Assembly: GCA_902589475.1 (NCBI GenBank)
Contig: CACITD010000006.1
Span: 1 to 64,000 of the forward strand
DNA: 64,000 bases
Direction of reading: 5' to 3'
From: an uncultured Alphaproteobacteria bacterium
GTDB lineage: Bacteria; Pseudomonadota; Alphaproteobacteria; Thalassobaculales; Thalassobaculaceae
The position numbers were made by a program, and so were the translations under genes. The notes under the pieces are model-generated. The model ran no database searches. It was not told the DNA's origin and saw only the letters and a list, made by a program, of their open reading frames with translations. This document shows, one piece after another, positions 9,061 through 17,572 of the stretch (position 1 is the first letter of the stretch; the number at the start of each line of letters is the position of its first letter).

Positions 9061-9564
9061 CTACGAGCGTTTATTGAAACTGCTAGCGCGGGCGTTTATT
9101 TGATCATGCTTTTCGCGAATGCTTTTAGGCCACATACTTTTTATATATGATAGCACGGCAATTATTTCGTCATCCGAGAGAATGCCATCGTAAGCGGGCA
9201 TATTGTTTTGGTATTTTTGACCAATAATCTTCTCAATACCATATTTCGTCATGTTAAATAGATAACTGTCTGAATGATGCCATGTATGTCCTGTTTCATC
9301 ATGGGGGGGAGCAGGAAGGTAACCCTCAGAATTGCGTCTACGCCAATTCTTTTGACCCTCTAATTGTATCCCATGACATGAAGCACAGTTTTGCAAATAG
9401 ACCGTACGACCAGCAGTTACCAAATTTATATCATTGGGTTCTAGCTTTATCTTTTGTGATTGCATTTCCTCCGACATGGAAAAGTAATAAAACCCAGCCA
9501 CAGTAAGTGCCACGGCTCCAATGACGAAAAGGGATAAAAATTTCATTTTCGAATTAAAGTCCAT
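9061..9564 (-). CDS. Membrane-anchored c-type cytochrome (monoheme)
   Basis: A 167-aa protein with an N-terminal hydrophobic segment (about residues 8-29) acting as uncleaved anchor, then a class I cytochrome c domain. The heme site is CASCHG and the likely axial Met is in NNMPAYDG. It would sit on the periplasmic face. It is related to the cytochrome at 41732-42328: both share the order CxxCHG, LxGQ, PxPPLN/PPHDETGH-like segment, TKYG, MPA and a final helix. The partner oxidase or dehydrogenase is not in the window. It is divergent from the CueR-like gene with 181 bp between them. Confidence 0.85.
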   Translation of the reverse strand: MDFNSKMKFLSLFVIGAVALTVAGFYYFSMSEEMQSQKIKLEPNDINLVTAGRTVYLQNCASCHGIQLEGQKNWRRRNSEGYLPAPPHDETGHTWHHSDSYLFNMTKYGIEKIIGQKYQNNMPAYDGILSDDEIIAVLSYIKSMWPKSIREKHDQINARASSFNKRS

Positions 9565-9745
9565 TTTTTAAAAGCTGTTACAAATAAAATTAATCTACAA
9601 CGTTAAGTTTTCAACTTTTCGCAATGCCCGCTAGCCATGATGACGCTCTTGATAAATTTTTCTTGCAATCAATTGATGCACTGGCTGAAAAGTATTATTT
9701 CTTAAAGAAGATAAAGCTTCTTGTGACAGGAAGGTAAAGATAAAA

Positions 9746-10138
9746 ATGAATATAGGGCAAGCAGCAAAGATATCTGGGTTAACAGTCAAAACTGTGCGTT
9801 ATTACGACAATATTGGCCTGGTAAAGGCCTACCAAAATTCAGACAACCAATATCGAGTTTATTCAAAAGATGATATTGCAAAACTTCAATTTATTGGCAG
9901 GGCACGTCGTTTTGGTTTTAGCATATATGAATGCAGAGAATTACTCTCACTTTATCAGGATAAGAACCGTCCCAGTAGAGAGGTAAAAGAGCTGACATTA
10001 GAAAAACTCGCCAGAATAGATAATAAGTTAGACGAACTTCGAAACCTCAGGAATCAATTGTACCATCTATCAAAAAGTTGCAGCGGGGATGATAGACCTG
10101 ATTGTCCTATATTAGACGCTCTGGCCAGCGAAAATTAA
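9746..10138 (+). CDS. MerR-family transcriptional regulator, CueR-like (copper sensing)
   Basis: A 130-aa MerR protein. The winged helix starts at MNIGQAAKISGLTVKTVRYYD, then comes a long dimerisation helix. The metal-binding loop is CSGDDRPDCPIL, matching the two-cysteine loop of CueR/HmrR Cu(I) sensors. In the family these activate a copper ATPase or oxidase gene from a promoter with an overlong spacer. No copper efflux gene is adjacent; the neighbours are a cytochrome c (divergent) and a flavin reductase. The upstream 181 bp contains an AAGAAG...CTTCTT inverted repeat but no clear CueR operator. Confidence 0.88.
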   Translation: MNIGQAAKISGLTVKTVRYYDNIGLVKAYQNSDNQYRVYSKDDIAKLQFIGRARRFGFSIYECRELLSLYQDKNRPSREVKELTLEKLARIDNKLDELRNLRNQLYHLSKSCSGDDRPDCPILDALASEN

Positions 10139-10300
10139 ATACAAAACAAATCCATAAGCGCCGCCTTTTTAAATAGATATTTCCTTAACTCGCTACAAAT
10201 ATTTATAAACATAAATCGTTTGTAAAACCAAGTAACTCTCAGATTATAGTTTTCTTATCTGGGTTAGATAGTTATCAATCAAAACTCTAGGAGGAGAAAA

Positions 10301-10918
10301 ATGTTCTATAAGCCTGGTTCCCATCGGGAAAATGGATTTAAGCGTGACCCTTTCAAAGCTTTTATTTCTCCGCGACCTATCGGCTGGATTTCCACCATTA
10401 GCTCGAATGGTAAAAATAACCTTGCACCATATAGTTTTTTCAATGCCGTATGCTCCGACCCTCCGTGTGTAATGTTTGCGTCAGGTGGCTCGCCAGATGA
10501 CCGAGGTAAGAAAGATAGTCAGGTTAATGCGGAAACCACTGGGGAATTCGTTTGCTCTATTGTTAGTTATCAGCAAAGGGAAGCTATGAATCAAACTTCG
10601 ATACATCTTCCATATGGAGAAGATGAAATGCCAAAGGCTGGCCTCGAAGGTGAACCATCAAGATTAGTCAAACCTTTGCGGGTCAAAGGAGCACCTATTC
10701 ATTTGGAATGTAAATATATGCAGAGCGTTCAGATGCCTTGTTGGAGGGAAGGAAAGGAAAATTGGGTAATATTTGGCGAAGTCGTTGGGATACACGTCGA
10801 TCCAAAAATAGTAAAAGACGGCTTTGTTGATGTTACTATCTATAAACCCGTCTCTCGACTAGGCTATATGGAGTATTCAGCAACCGATGAAGTTTTTCAA
10901 ATGGATCGTCCAGATTAA
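10301..10918 (+). CDS. Flavin reductase domain protein (FMN-binding split barrel)
   Basis: A 205-aa protein of the flavin reductase-like family. The FMN-binding segments include SPRPIGWISTI, NLAPYSFFNAV and PPCVMFASGG. Such proteins either supply reduced flavin to a monooxygenase or act on their own substrate. The start is the ATG at 10301, directly behind GGAGGAG. It converges on the N-carbamoylase gene, 28 bp away. No obvious two-component monooxygenase partner is next to it; the LLM-family protein at 29001 is far away. Confidence 0.85.
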   Translation: MFYKPGSHRENGFKRDPFKAFISPRPIGWISTISSNGKNNLAPYSFFNAVCSDPPCVMFASGGSPDDRGKKDSQVNAETTGEFVCSIVSYQQREAMNQTSIHLPYGEDEMPKAGLEGEPSRLVKPLRVKGAPIHLECKYMQSVQMPCWREGKENWVIFGEVVGIHVDPKIVKDGFVDVTIYKPVSRLGYMEYSATDEVFQMDRPD

Positions 10919-10946
10919 GCGGCCTCTATCGAAAAAATTCATCTGA

Positions 10947-11882
10947 TCAATTTAGACCTTTTGGTAACTCCACACCAGTCTGCTCAGTAATGACCGAATA
11001 ATGTTCTGTGCGGCGATGTTTCGCGAAATTAAAAATTGTATCTTTTGGCATATTACAGATATCGATATCGGCAGCAAAAGTGATAAGTTCGTCGTCTAAT
11101 GTCGCAGCCTGGGTGGCTATTTCCCCAGAAGGTTGAATTATGCACGAACCGCCAATTAACATGCAGCCATCTTCGACACCAGCCTTGGCGGTCCCAATAA
11201 CCCAACAACCATTCATGTAGGCATTACTCTGCATTGTAAGATGGTTATGAAACATTCTTAGATGATTCTGTTCCTTCCCCGAGGTATTCAAGTCGGGAGT
11301 ATTATAGCCTAACACAATGATCTCCGCCCCCTTTAGACTCATCACACGATAAGTTTCAGGCCATCTTCTATCATTACATATTGCCATACCCATTATAGCC
11401 TCTTGCTGTCTCCAAACACCAAAGCCTAGATCTCCTGGCTCAAAATATCTTTTTTCCAAATGCTGAAATGGTCTCTTTGGGTCATACTCAGAATGTCCTG
11501 GCAAATGTACTTTTCGGTATTTACCGACTATTTTCCCATTCTGATCAACAAGTATTGCAGTGTTGAAGCGCCTTCCTTCCGGTGTAAGTTCGGCGTACCC
11601 AAGATAAAAACCTATTTTCGCATCGGCTGCTGCTTCAAATAACGGAAGCGTTGCTTTGTTAGGCATTTCTTTCTCGTACCAATCATCCATTTTGGAAATA
11701 TCTTCTTCATAATACCTTGGAAAAAATGTTGTCAAAGCGAGTTCAGGAAAAACGACAAAGCCGCACCCTCTAGAGCTCGCTTGCTTGATGAGATCTACCA
11801 TTCGAGAAACACAGCTCTCTCTACTTTCGTCAGGTGCGATCGGACCCATTTGCGCAGCACCAAGATTTATAACCCTACTCAT
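10947..11882 (-). CDS. N-carbamoyl-D-amino-acid hydrolase (nitrilase superfamily)
   Basis: A 311-aa C-N hydrolase with the Glu-Lys-Cys triad: Glu in FPELALTTFFPRYY, Lys in KYRKVHLPG, Cys in AICNDRRWPE. The TTFFPR and NDRRWPE patterns and the length match D-carbamoylases, which release D-amino acids, CO2 and ammonia from N-carbamoyl-D-amino acids. The ATG start is preceded by AAAGGAG at ideal spacing. It is the second gene after the hydantoinase on the same strand, 52 bp apart, so together they form a hydantoin-to-D-amino-acid pathway. Confidence 0.9.
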   Translation of the reverse strand: MSRVINLGAAQMGPIAPDESRESCVSRMVDLIKQASSRGCGFVVFPELALTTFFPRYYEEDISKMDDWYEKEMPNKATLPLFEAAADAKIGFYLGYAELTPEGRRFNTAILVDQNGKIVGKYRKVHLPGHSEYDPKRPFQHLEKRYFEPGDLGFGVWRQQEAIMGMAICNDRRWPETYRVMSLKGAEIIVLGYNTPDLNTSGKEQNHLRMFHNHLTMQSNAYMNGCWVIGTAKAGVEDGCMLIGGSCIIQPSGEIATQAATLDDELITFAADIDICNMPKDTIFNFAKHRRTEHYSVITEQTGVELPKGLN

Positions 11883-11934
11883 ATTTTCTCCTTTTGATCT
11901 TGAATTCGGCGTTAAATGTTGCTTTTGCCATTAT

Positions 11935-13395
11935 TTACTTTTTGTTTGTTGTTAATGCTACAGGGTCGAATGGCGTAGGCAAAACACCTCGTGGTTCAAT
12001 GTAATCGTATGGATCGCGTGAAAGAAAATTTCCCCAACCCGCCTCACATCTGACATCCCCATTTTCCCAGACTATTTTACCTCTACTTATTGTAATAAAT
12101 GGCCAGCCAGTAACCTGTAATCCTTCAAACGGGGTATAATCAGTATCATGATGCAGTATATCTTGAGTAATCGTGACATCTTTTTCTGCGTCCCAAATGC
12201 AGATATCTGCGTCAGCGCCAACGGATATAGTCCCTTTCTTAGGATATAATCCAAATAAACGCGCCGCATTTGTTGATGTAACGGCAACAAATGTTTGCAA
12301 ATCAATCCTTCCCTTAACGACTCCCTCCGAGAAGGTAATGGGCATTCGTGTTTCAAGACCAGGTACGCCGTTAGCTATCTGACTAAAGGGCGCATTATCA
12401 CCAGCCCAAAATTTGCCTTCCAATTCATCTATATTATAAGGCGCGTGATCCGATGTAACATTCCCTATCGTTCCTAACCGAACATGATCCCAAACCGCTT
12501 CTTGGTCACCTTCTGTACGGGGTGCTGGTGAACAGACAAACTTTGCTCCCTCTCGTTGATCTCGATCGAGATCCCTTTCTGTTAGAACAAAATACTGCGG
12601 ACACGTTTCTGAAAATATTTTCAAACCTCTTTGCTGTGCACGTCTTATTTCTTCCGCCGCTTCTTCGCAACTCACATGAAAGATTTGAATTGGAACATCC
12701 AATAATTCGGACAACATTATCACCCTATGCACGGCCTCCCGCTCTACAAGAGGTGGCTTTGCCCAAGCATGAAACTTAGTGCTGTTATTTTCTGCCGCCA
12801 ATAACTTTTCCGTCATATACATAATTGCATCGTGATTTTCCGCGTGCACACAAACTAATGCCTGTTTCCTTTTGGCGGTTTCTAAAACCTTAAGAATTTC
12901 TGCATCATTCAATCTATTGCGAGGGTAAGTCATAAAAATTTTTAGAGACCTGTGACCTTGATCTATAAGTTTAGGGACTTCATCATTCATCACCTCGTCA
13001 CTTGGATCGCTGATGATCAAATGAAAGCTATAGTCTATACAAGAATCTTTCGCACGCTCGTGATAATCTTCGACTATTGGCGTTAACAATTCGCCTTTTT
13101 CCTGCGCCGCAAAACAAATAATAGTTGTTGTCCCCCCGCAGGCGGCAGATCGCGTGCCACTCAAAAATGTCTCTGCATTTCTGCCTCCACCGCTCGATCG
13201 CTGATCAATATGACAATGGCTATCGATCCCGCCCGGCATAACAAATTTACCTGTCGCATCTATCTCTTGTTTGCCTGGACCCAACCTTTCTCCCAATGCA
13301 ACAATGCGTCCCTCTTTTATACCAACTTCACATTTTGAGATCTCAGCAGCATTCACAACTGTGCCACCCCTTATTACCAAATCAAAATCAGACAA
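11935..13395 (-). CDS. D-hydantoinase / dihydropyrimidinase
   Basis: A 486-aa cyclic amidohydrolase with a TIM-barrel binuclear metal centre: HCHID (HxH), a carboxylated-Lys segment SLKIFMTY, His in VHAENHD, His in IFHVSC, and Asp in TSDHAP. It opens hydantoins or dihydropyrimidines to N-carbamoyl amino acids. The track ORF begins further upstream at a TTG. I prefer the TTG at 13395, which has GGGGA six bases upstream and gives the family N terminus SDFDLVIRGG. It is followed by the carbamoylase. With no dihydropyrimidine dehydrogenase in view, a hydantoinase role is as likely as pyrimidine breakdown. Confidence 0.9.
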   Translation of the reverse strand: MSDFDLVIRGGTVVNAAEISKCEVGIKEGRIVALGERLGPGKQEIDATGKFVMPGGIDSHCHIDQRSSGGGRNAETFLSGTRSAACGGTTTIICFAAQEKGELLTPIVEDYHERAKDSCIDYSFHLIISDPSDEVMNDEVPKLIDQGHRSLKIFMTYPRNRLNDAEILKVLETAKRKQALVCVHAENHDAIMYMTEKLLAAENNSTKFHAWAKPPLVEREAVHRVIMLSELLDVPIQIFHVSCEEAAEEIRRAQQRGLKIFSETCPQYFVLTERDLDRDQREGAKFVCSPAPRTEGDQEAVWDHVRLGTIGNVTSDHAPYNIDELEGKFWAGDNAPFSQIANGVPGLETRMPITFSEGVVKGRIDLQTFVAVTSTNAARLFGLYPKKGTISVGADADICIWDAEKDVTITQDILHHDTDYTPFEGLQVTGWPFITISRGKIVWENGDVRCEAGWGNFLSRDPYDYIEPRGVLPTPFDPVALTTNKK

Positions 13396-13544
13396 GGTGT
13401 TTCCCCAATCAAAACTTATTATCAAAAATTCAAAAACTAATGTATCTATCGTCAAAACTTATAAGGTTAATGTAAATATGGCAAAAAGGATTTTCAAATT
13501 TGCTAAAACTCGAAAAAAAATCAGAAGAACAGAGTTCATCGCCA

Positions 13545-14837
13545 ATGAAAACTAAGGTGCTTTTAGGTCACCGCAGACCAGCAGACGGAAAATTATTTTA
13601 CCATGCCACAGCGTGCCCTTCTCCTAACTTTTCCACCTTAGAGGGCGATCATCATGCAGATGTCTGTGTTGTGGGTGGGGGCCTCACTGGTGTGTCTACC
13701 GCTCTGCATTTAGCCAAGTCTGGTATTTCCGTAGCGCTTTTAGAGGCACAAAGAATAGGTTGTGGAGCGTCTGGCAGGAATGGTGGACATATCGCTAACG
13801 GCTTTAGTTGCGAGTTAACGAGAATGGAAAAAATGCTAGGTTTCGAGGCAACAAAGATGCTCTGGCAGATGGTAGATTCCTATTTAGTTGATATAGATCA
13901 GAATATTCTTACGCACGGTATCCAATGTGATAGAAAATTTGGCTATATCTATGCAGCCAACAACAGTTATCAGATGCGAGAGTTAGCGTTATTGAATGAT
14001 CGTTTAAAATCAAAATACAACTATCAAAAAACAACCCTACTCCATAAATCTGAACTCGGAAAATTTTTAAGGACAGCCCAATACTCAGGCGGCCTTTTTG
14101 ATAAAACTTGTGGCCAAATAAATCCTTTTAAGTATCTGCAAGGATTGGTAAAGCAACTAAAAACAATGAATGTTAAAATTTTTGAACAGAGTCCTGCACA
14201 AGCGATCTCTCCAGGTTCTGATTTAACGGTCCACGCTGAAAAAGGCCGTATCAAATCAAAATACGTTTTGCTTGCCGGCAATGCTTATCTTAGTTGCAAC
14301 ACCCCGCTACTAGAGGATAAATCAATACCCGTTTCCAGTTTCGTGGGCGTAACCACTCCCTTATCACGAGCATCGATACAATCCATATTGCCTCGCGATG
14401 TGACCGTCGCAGATTGTAATAAGATTCCAGACTACTTCCAAATTATCGCCGGTAACCGTATGCTGTTCGGTTGCGGCATAAATTTTTTGGGGAAAGAGCC
14501 AAAAACTTTTAGAAAAATAATCAGTAGCAGAATTAAGCGCCTATTTCCCCAACTCACTAGTTTTGAACTCGAATACGCTTGGAGTGGCTTAATTTCATCC
14601 ACAACTAATAAGCTCCCTCATATTGGCCAAATAAATTCTCAGATATACTATGCCCAAGGATTTTCAGGTCATGGCGTAGTATTATCCGGCCTAATCGGAA
14701 AACTTATAAGTGAAGCAATTTTGGGGAATTCAGGAGGTTTTGAACTTTTTTCCAGAATTAAGCATAAAAAATTACCGCCTTATCCAATAAAAAGCATAGG
14801 CTTAGGCATTGCTAATCTTCTCCATAAACTTCAATAA
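13545..14837 (+). CDS. FAD-dependent amine/amino-acid oxidoreductase, PuuB-like
   Basis: A flavoprotein of the DAO family, about 430 aa. The ADP-binding motif VVGGGLTGVSTALHLA is followed by GCGASGRNGGHIANG, and the C-terminal FAD segment is FSGHGVVLSG. The N-terminal pattern ...FSTLEGDHHADVCVVGGG is typical of gamma-glutamylputrescine oxidoreductase and related deaminating oxidases. The track start is a TTG at 13500; the ATG at 13545 fits family length better, though neither has a good ribosome site. It is divergent from the hydantoinase by 149 bp, so its substrate may be an amino acid from that pathway or a polyamine. Confidence 0.82.
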   Translation: MKTKVLLGHRRPADGKLFYHATACPSPNFSTLEGDHHADVCVVGGGLTGVSTALHLAKSGISVALLEAQRIGCGASGRNGGHIANGFSCELTRMEKMLGFEATKMLWQMVDSYLVDIDQNILTHGIQCDRKFGYIYAANNSYQMRELALLNDRLKSKYNYQKTTLLHKSELGKFLRTAQYSGGLFDKTCGQINPFKYLQGLVKQLKTMNVKIFEQSPAQAISPGSDLTVHAEKGRIKSKYVLLAGNAYLSCNTPLLEDKSIPVSSFVGVTTPLSRASIQSILPRDVTVADCNKIPDYFQIIAGNRMLFGCGINFLGKEPKTFRKIISSRIKRLFPQLTSFELEYAWSGLISSTTNKLPHIGQINSQIYYAQGFSGHGVVLSGLIGKLISEAILGNSGGFELFSRIKHKKLPPYPIKSIGLGIANLLHKLQ

Positions 14838-14876
14838 GATTTCAAGTGATAGATAATATGCAGTAGATTATTAATC

Positions 14877-14904
14877 TTGATATTGTTTACAAAAACGATA
14901 TAAT
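14877..14904 (+). promoter_or_regulatory. Near-consensus sigma70-type promoter of moaA
   Basis: The -35 element TTGATA is at 14877-14882, then 16 bp, then a perfect -10 TATAAT at 14899-14904. Transcription would start near 14911, about 37 bp before the moaA ATG. The start site falls inside the ModE-like inverted repeat listed next. Confidence 0.65.
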
Positions 14905-14906
14905 TA

Positions 14907-14932
14907 TCGTTATGTTTTCATATACATAACGA
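14907..14932 (+). promoter_or_regulatory. ModE-type molybdate operator upstream of moaA
   Basis: TCGTTATG at 14907-14914 and CATAACGA at 14925-14932 are perfect 8-bp inverted repeats separated by 10 bp. The 24-bp core has the form CGTTATGTT-N6-TACATAACG. This agrees with the E. coli ModE operator form CGTTATATT-N6-TACATAACG as I recall it. A further half-site-like AACGATA sits at 14894-14900. The position overlaps the predicted start site, which would suit repression by molybdate-bound ModE. No modE gene is in the window. Confidence 0.6.
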
Positions 14933-14947
14933 AATGTTGTCTTGCTA

Positions 14948-15940
14948 ATGCTTGATCCTTTTGGACGTACTATTTCATACCTGCGGGTTTCAGTGACCGA
15001 CCGCTGTGACTTCCGATGCACATATTGTATGTCAGAAAATATGACATTTCTTCCAAAAAAGGATTTGCTAACCTTAGAGGAATTAGAACGGCTCTGCACA
15101 GTTTTTATTAACCTTGGCGTCAAGAAACTTAGATTGACGGGGGGCGAACCGCTGGTTCGAAAAAATATAATGAACCTAATAGCCTCACTATCGAGACATA
15201 TAACCTCAGGAAAGCTGGAGGAACTCACATTAACAACAAATGGATCTCAATTATCTAAGTATGCCCAACAGCTTGCCGATAATGGTGTGAAAAGACTGAA
15301 CGTTTCTTTAGACACCTTAGACCGAGAAAAGTTTAAAAAAATTACGCGTTGGGGCGATCTTGACCAAGTGCTAGCCGGCTTAAATGCAGCTAAATCATCG
15401 GGATTGAATATTAAAATTAATACAGTTGCACTGAACGGCACCAATAACGACGAACTGAAAGATATGCTGACCTGGGCAGGCGACAACGGTTACGATATGA
15501 CAATTATAGAAGTTATGCCCATGGGGGATATCGGCAGTGAAACTAGGATTGACCAATACCTACCTCTGAACGCTGTGCGAAATGACCTATCAAAATATTT
15601 TACTCTTGAAGATATAGATTATAAAACAGGCGGGCCGGCGAGATATACCAGAGTAAAAGAAACCGGCGGAAGACTGGGCTTTATTACACCTCTTACACAT
15701 AATTTCTGCGAAAGCTGCAATAGAGTGCGTGTTACCTGCACAGGGACACTCTATATGTGCTTAGGTCAAGATGATGATGCTGATTTGAAAACTCCTCTGC
15801 GCAACTCCGAAGGTGATGAGGCAGTCGTAAGAGCTATCCGCGAAGCAATTTTACGCAAGCCCAAAGGGCACGATTTTATCATAGACCGTAATGCCGCAGT
15901 GGACCCTGTAACAAGACATATGAGCGTTACGGGAGGTTAA
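14948..15940 (+). CDS. moaA: GTP 3',8-cyclase MoaA (molybdenum cofactor synthesis)
   Basis: A 330-aa radical-SAM enzyme for the first step of molybdopterin synthesis, converting GTP to 3',8-cyclo-dihydro-GTP. The SAM cluster motif is CDFRCTYC (Cys at about 20, 24 and 27), followed by [10 protein letters not shown]. The second cluster ligands lie in [14 protein letters not shown], and the C-terminal Gly-Gly (SVTGG) needed for activity is present. The track TTG at 14942 is replaced by the ATG at 14948. There is no clear ribosome site. It is single and convergent with the PhyH gene; moaC and other moa genes are not adjacent. The ModE-like site predicts molybdate control. Confidence 0.93.
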   Translation: MLDPFGRTISYLRVSVTDRCDFRCTYCMSENMTFLPKKDLLTLEELERLCTVFINLGVKKLRLTGGEPLVRKNIMNLIASLSRHITSGKLEELTLTTNGSQLSKYAQQLADNGVKRLNVSLDTLDREKFKKITRWGDLDQVLAGLNAAKSSGLNIKINTVALNGTNNDELKDMLTWAGDNGYDMTIIEVMPMGDIGSETRIDQYLPLNAVRNDLSKYFTLEDIDYKTGGPARYTRVKETGGRLGFITPLTHNFCESCNRVRVTCTGTLYMCLGQDDDADLKTPLRNSEGDEAVVRAIREAILRKPKGHDFIIDRNAAVDPVTRHMSVTGG

Positions 15941-15945
15941 CTCCC

Positions 15946-16758
15946 TTATTGCGTGCTATAGTAGTTTAACAGGCAATCCGGTTCCAACTCTACTAGCGGG
16001 TTAAAATTCCTAGCGGCATAGTACTCCGGCCTAGCAAAACTTTCGCCCCTATTGTCAAGCGCACTTACGTTAATATAAAGCAATAATCGTCTTAACGGTG
16101 AAATATTTACTGAAGACCCGTGTACGACCGCCATGTTCATTAAAAGCACAGTTCCTGCAGGTCCTTCTATTGATTTTATGCCCTGTCTATCAACTAAATG
16201 GGACAGCGTGTCGTCAGTTATGTCAAAACGAAACTTTGCTGCCCCATTATGATCAACAACGTTTTCGTCAATAATCGCCTCGGAAACCAGGCCATCTTTA
16301 TGTGACCCAGGTATTGCTAGTACAGGAGCATTACATGGTGTAACGTCATCGAGAAAAATGCCGATCATGATCCCTCTGGCTTCAGGGATACCATCAACTC
16401 GATGATACGTTCCAAAGTCTTGATGCCATTCCACTACAGAACCATTTCTTTGCTTAATATTTATTCGTGACTGATGAACGAAGACTTTTGACTCCAAAAG
16501 TTGTTCAACTGGACGTAGTAACTTTGGATGTTGAGTTAATATTTTAAAACGCTCGTCAAAAAGATGCATTCCCCAGCAAACATGGGGAGTCCCATCAGCT
16601 TCTCTAGCAACCTCTGGCCCTGACCTCTTCAATACATCGTAGGATGTTTTCTCTAAAACATTTATTTCTTTACGGGAAAAAACACTGGGGAGAACAATCC
16701 ATCCTTGCTCTTTATATTCGCGCATTTGCTCGTCTGTTAATGCTGTCACCTGTTTCAT
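15946..16758 (-). CDS. Phytanoyl-CoA dioxygenase (PhyH) family, Fe(II)/2-oxoglutarate-dependent
   Basis: A 270-aa non-heme iron oxygenase. The iron ligands are His and Asp in WHQDFGTYH and a distal His in VVHGSS; Arg in PLRRLLLY is the likely 2-oxoglutarate contact. The WHxDFxTYHxxDGxP context recalls ectoine hydroxylase and other small-molecule hydroxylases of this superfamily, but the rest differs and no ect genes are present. Its ATG overlaps the aldolase stop (ATGA), so it is cotranslated with that gene and probably hydroxylates an acid handled by the same operon. Substrate unknown. Confidence 0.82.
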   Translation of the reverse strand: MKQVTALTDEQMREYKEQGWIVLPSVFSRKEINVLEKTSYDVLKRSGPEVAREADGTPHVCWGMHLFDERFKILTQHPKLLRPVEQLLESKVFVHQSRINIKQRNGSVVEWHQDFGTYHRVDGIPEARGIMIGIFLDDVTPCNAPVLAIPGSHKDGLVSEAIIDENVVDHNGAAKFRFDITDDTLSHLVDRQGIKSIEGPAGTVLLMNMAVVHGSSVNISPLRRLLLYINVSALDNRGESFARPEYYAARNFNPLVELEPDCLLNYYSTQ

Positions 16759-17513
16759 CGATTTAATCCATCTAGCATCGATCTCACACCAACTTCCATC
16801 AGCAATAGATCGAAACCCATCAACAAAACCTGGTACCCATTTTGTATTTTATCATTGCCTTCGCTGGCAGATAGACATAGTCCCCCAAGGGACCCATGAC
16901 TTTTTTTTATGCATGCCTCGGCTCTAGCGATTGCCTCTTTCACCTCCGGATGATCTCTATCACCCACGTATCCCATACTGGCGGCTAAGTCCATCGGTGC
17001 AATGAAAAAGACATCTATACCTTTAACTTTAGTAATTTCTTCGATGTTATTAATCGCATCTATATGTTCAATTAGCGAAATGATGACAATGTCATCCGAA
17101 CTTTTATAATATTCAATAGAATCTTTTTTCTGCCAGCGCATTGGCGCATAGAATGGCCCCCAGCCCCGTTCGCCCGCAGGCGGGTATCTTACAGCCGCAA
17201 CTGCAGCTTCTGCTGTTTGCTTAGACGTAATCATGGGAAATATAACTCCCATTGCACCCGAGTCTAACACTGGTTTTGTAAAAGCTATTGATGGCTCCAT
17301 CACGCGAACAACTGGCGAACACGAACTACCTGACGTTGCGGTGATCATATTATAGCATGAAGCTATATCGATAGCGCCATGTTCCATATCAATAAACAAC
17401 CAATCGAAACCGGAATTTGAAAGCATTTGTGCCATATTAGTACTAGGCATACTAGTTAAGACCCCCGCACAAACCTGTCCTTTATTGAGCTTTTCGCGAA
17501 ATGGATTAGACAT
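16755..17513 (-). CDS. HpcH/HpaI-family class II aldolase
   Basis: A 252-aa metal-dependent pyruvate/2-ketoacid aldolase or lyase, TIM barrel. Family segments are FIDMEHGAID (metal and base region), RVMEPS, the glycine-rich RYPPAGERGWGP and APMDLAASMG. The usual MIE-T/S segment before the metal ligand reads LIEHIDA here. These enzymes split 4-hydroxy-2-ketoacids to pyruvate and an aldehyde. It is the middle gene of a cupin-aldolase-dioxygenase operon, 59 bp after the cupin and overlapping the PhyH gene. Confidence 0.88.
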   Translation of the reverse strand: MSNPFREKLNKGQVCAGVLTSMPSTNMAQMLSNSGFDWLFIDMEHGAIDIASCYNMITATSGSSCSPVVRVMEPSIAFTKPVLDSGAMGVIFPMITSKQTAEAAVAAVRYPPAGERGWGPFYAPMRWQKKDSIEYYKSSDDIVIISLIEHIDAINNIEEITKVKGIDVFFIAPMDLAASMGYVGDRDHPEVKEAIARAEACIKKSHGSLGGLCLSASEGNDKIQNGYQVLLMGFDLLLMEVGVRSMLDGLNR

Positions 17514-17572
17514 GAAAGCTACTCTCTTTTTCTCAACGTTTTAAACGAACCATTGGCCTGCAATATCTTTCT

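Noticed and set aside
14894-14911. AACGATA-TAAT-TATCGTT inverted repeat
   Set aside because: It overlaps the -10 box and the left half of the ModE-like site; it may be an extra half-site, but I have no basis to call it a separate operator.
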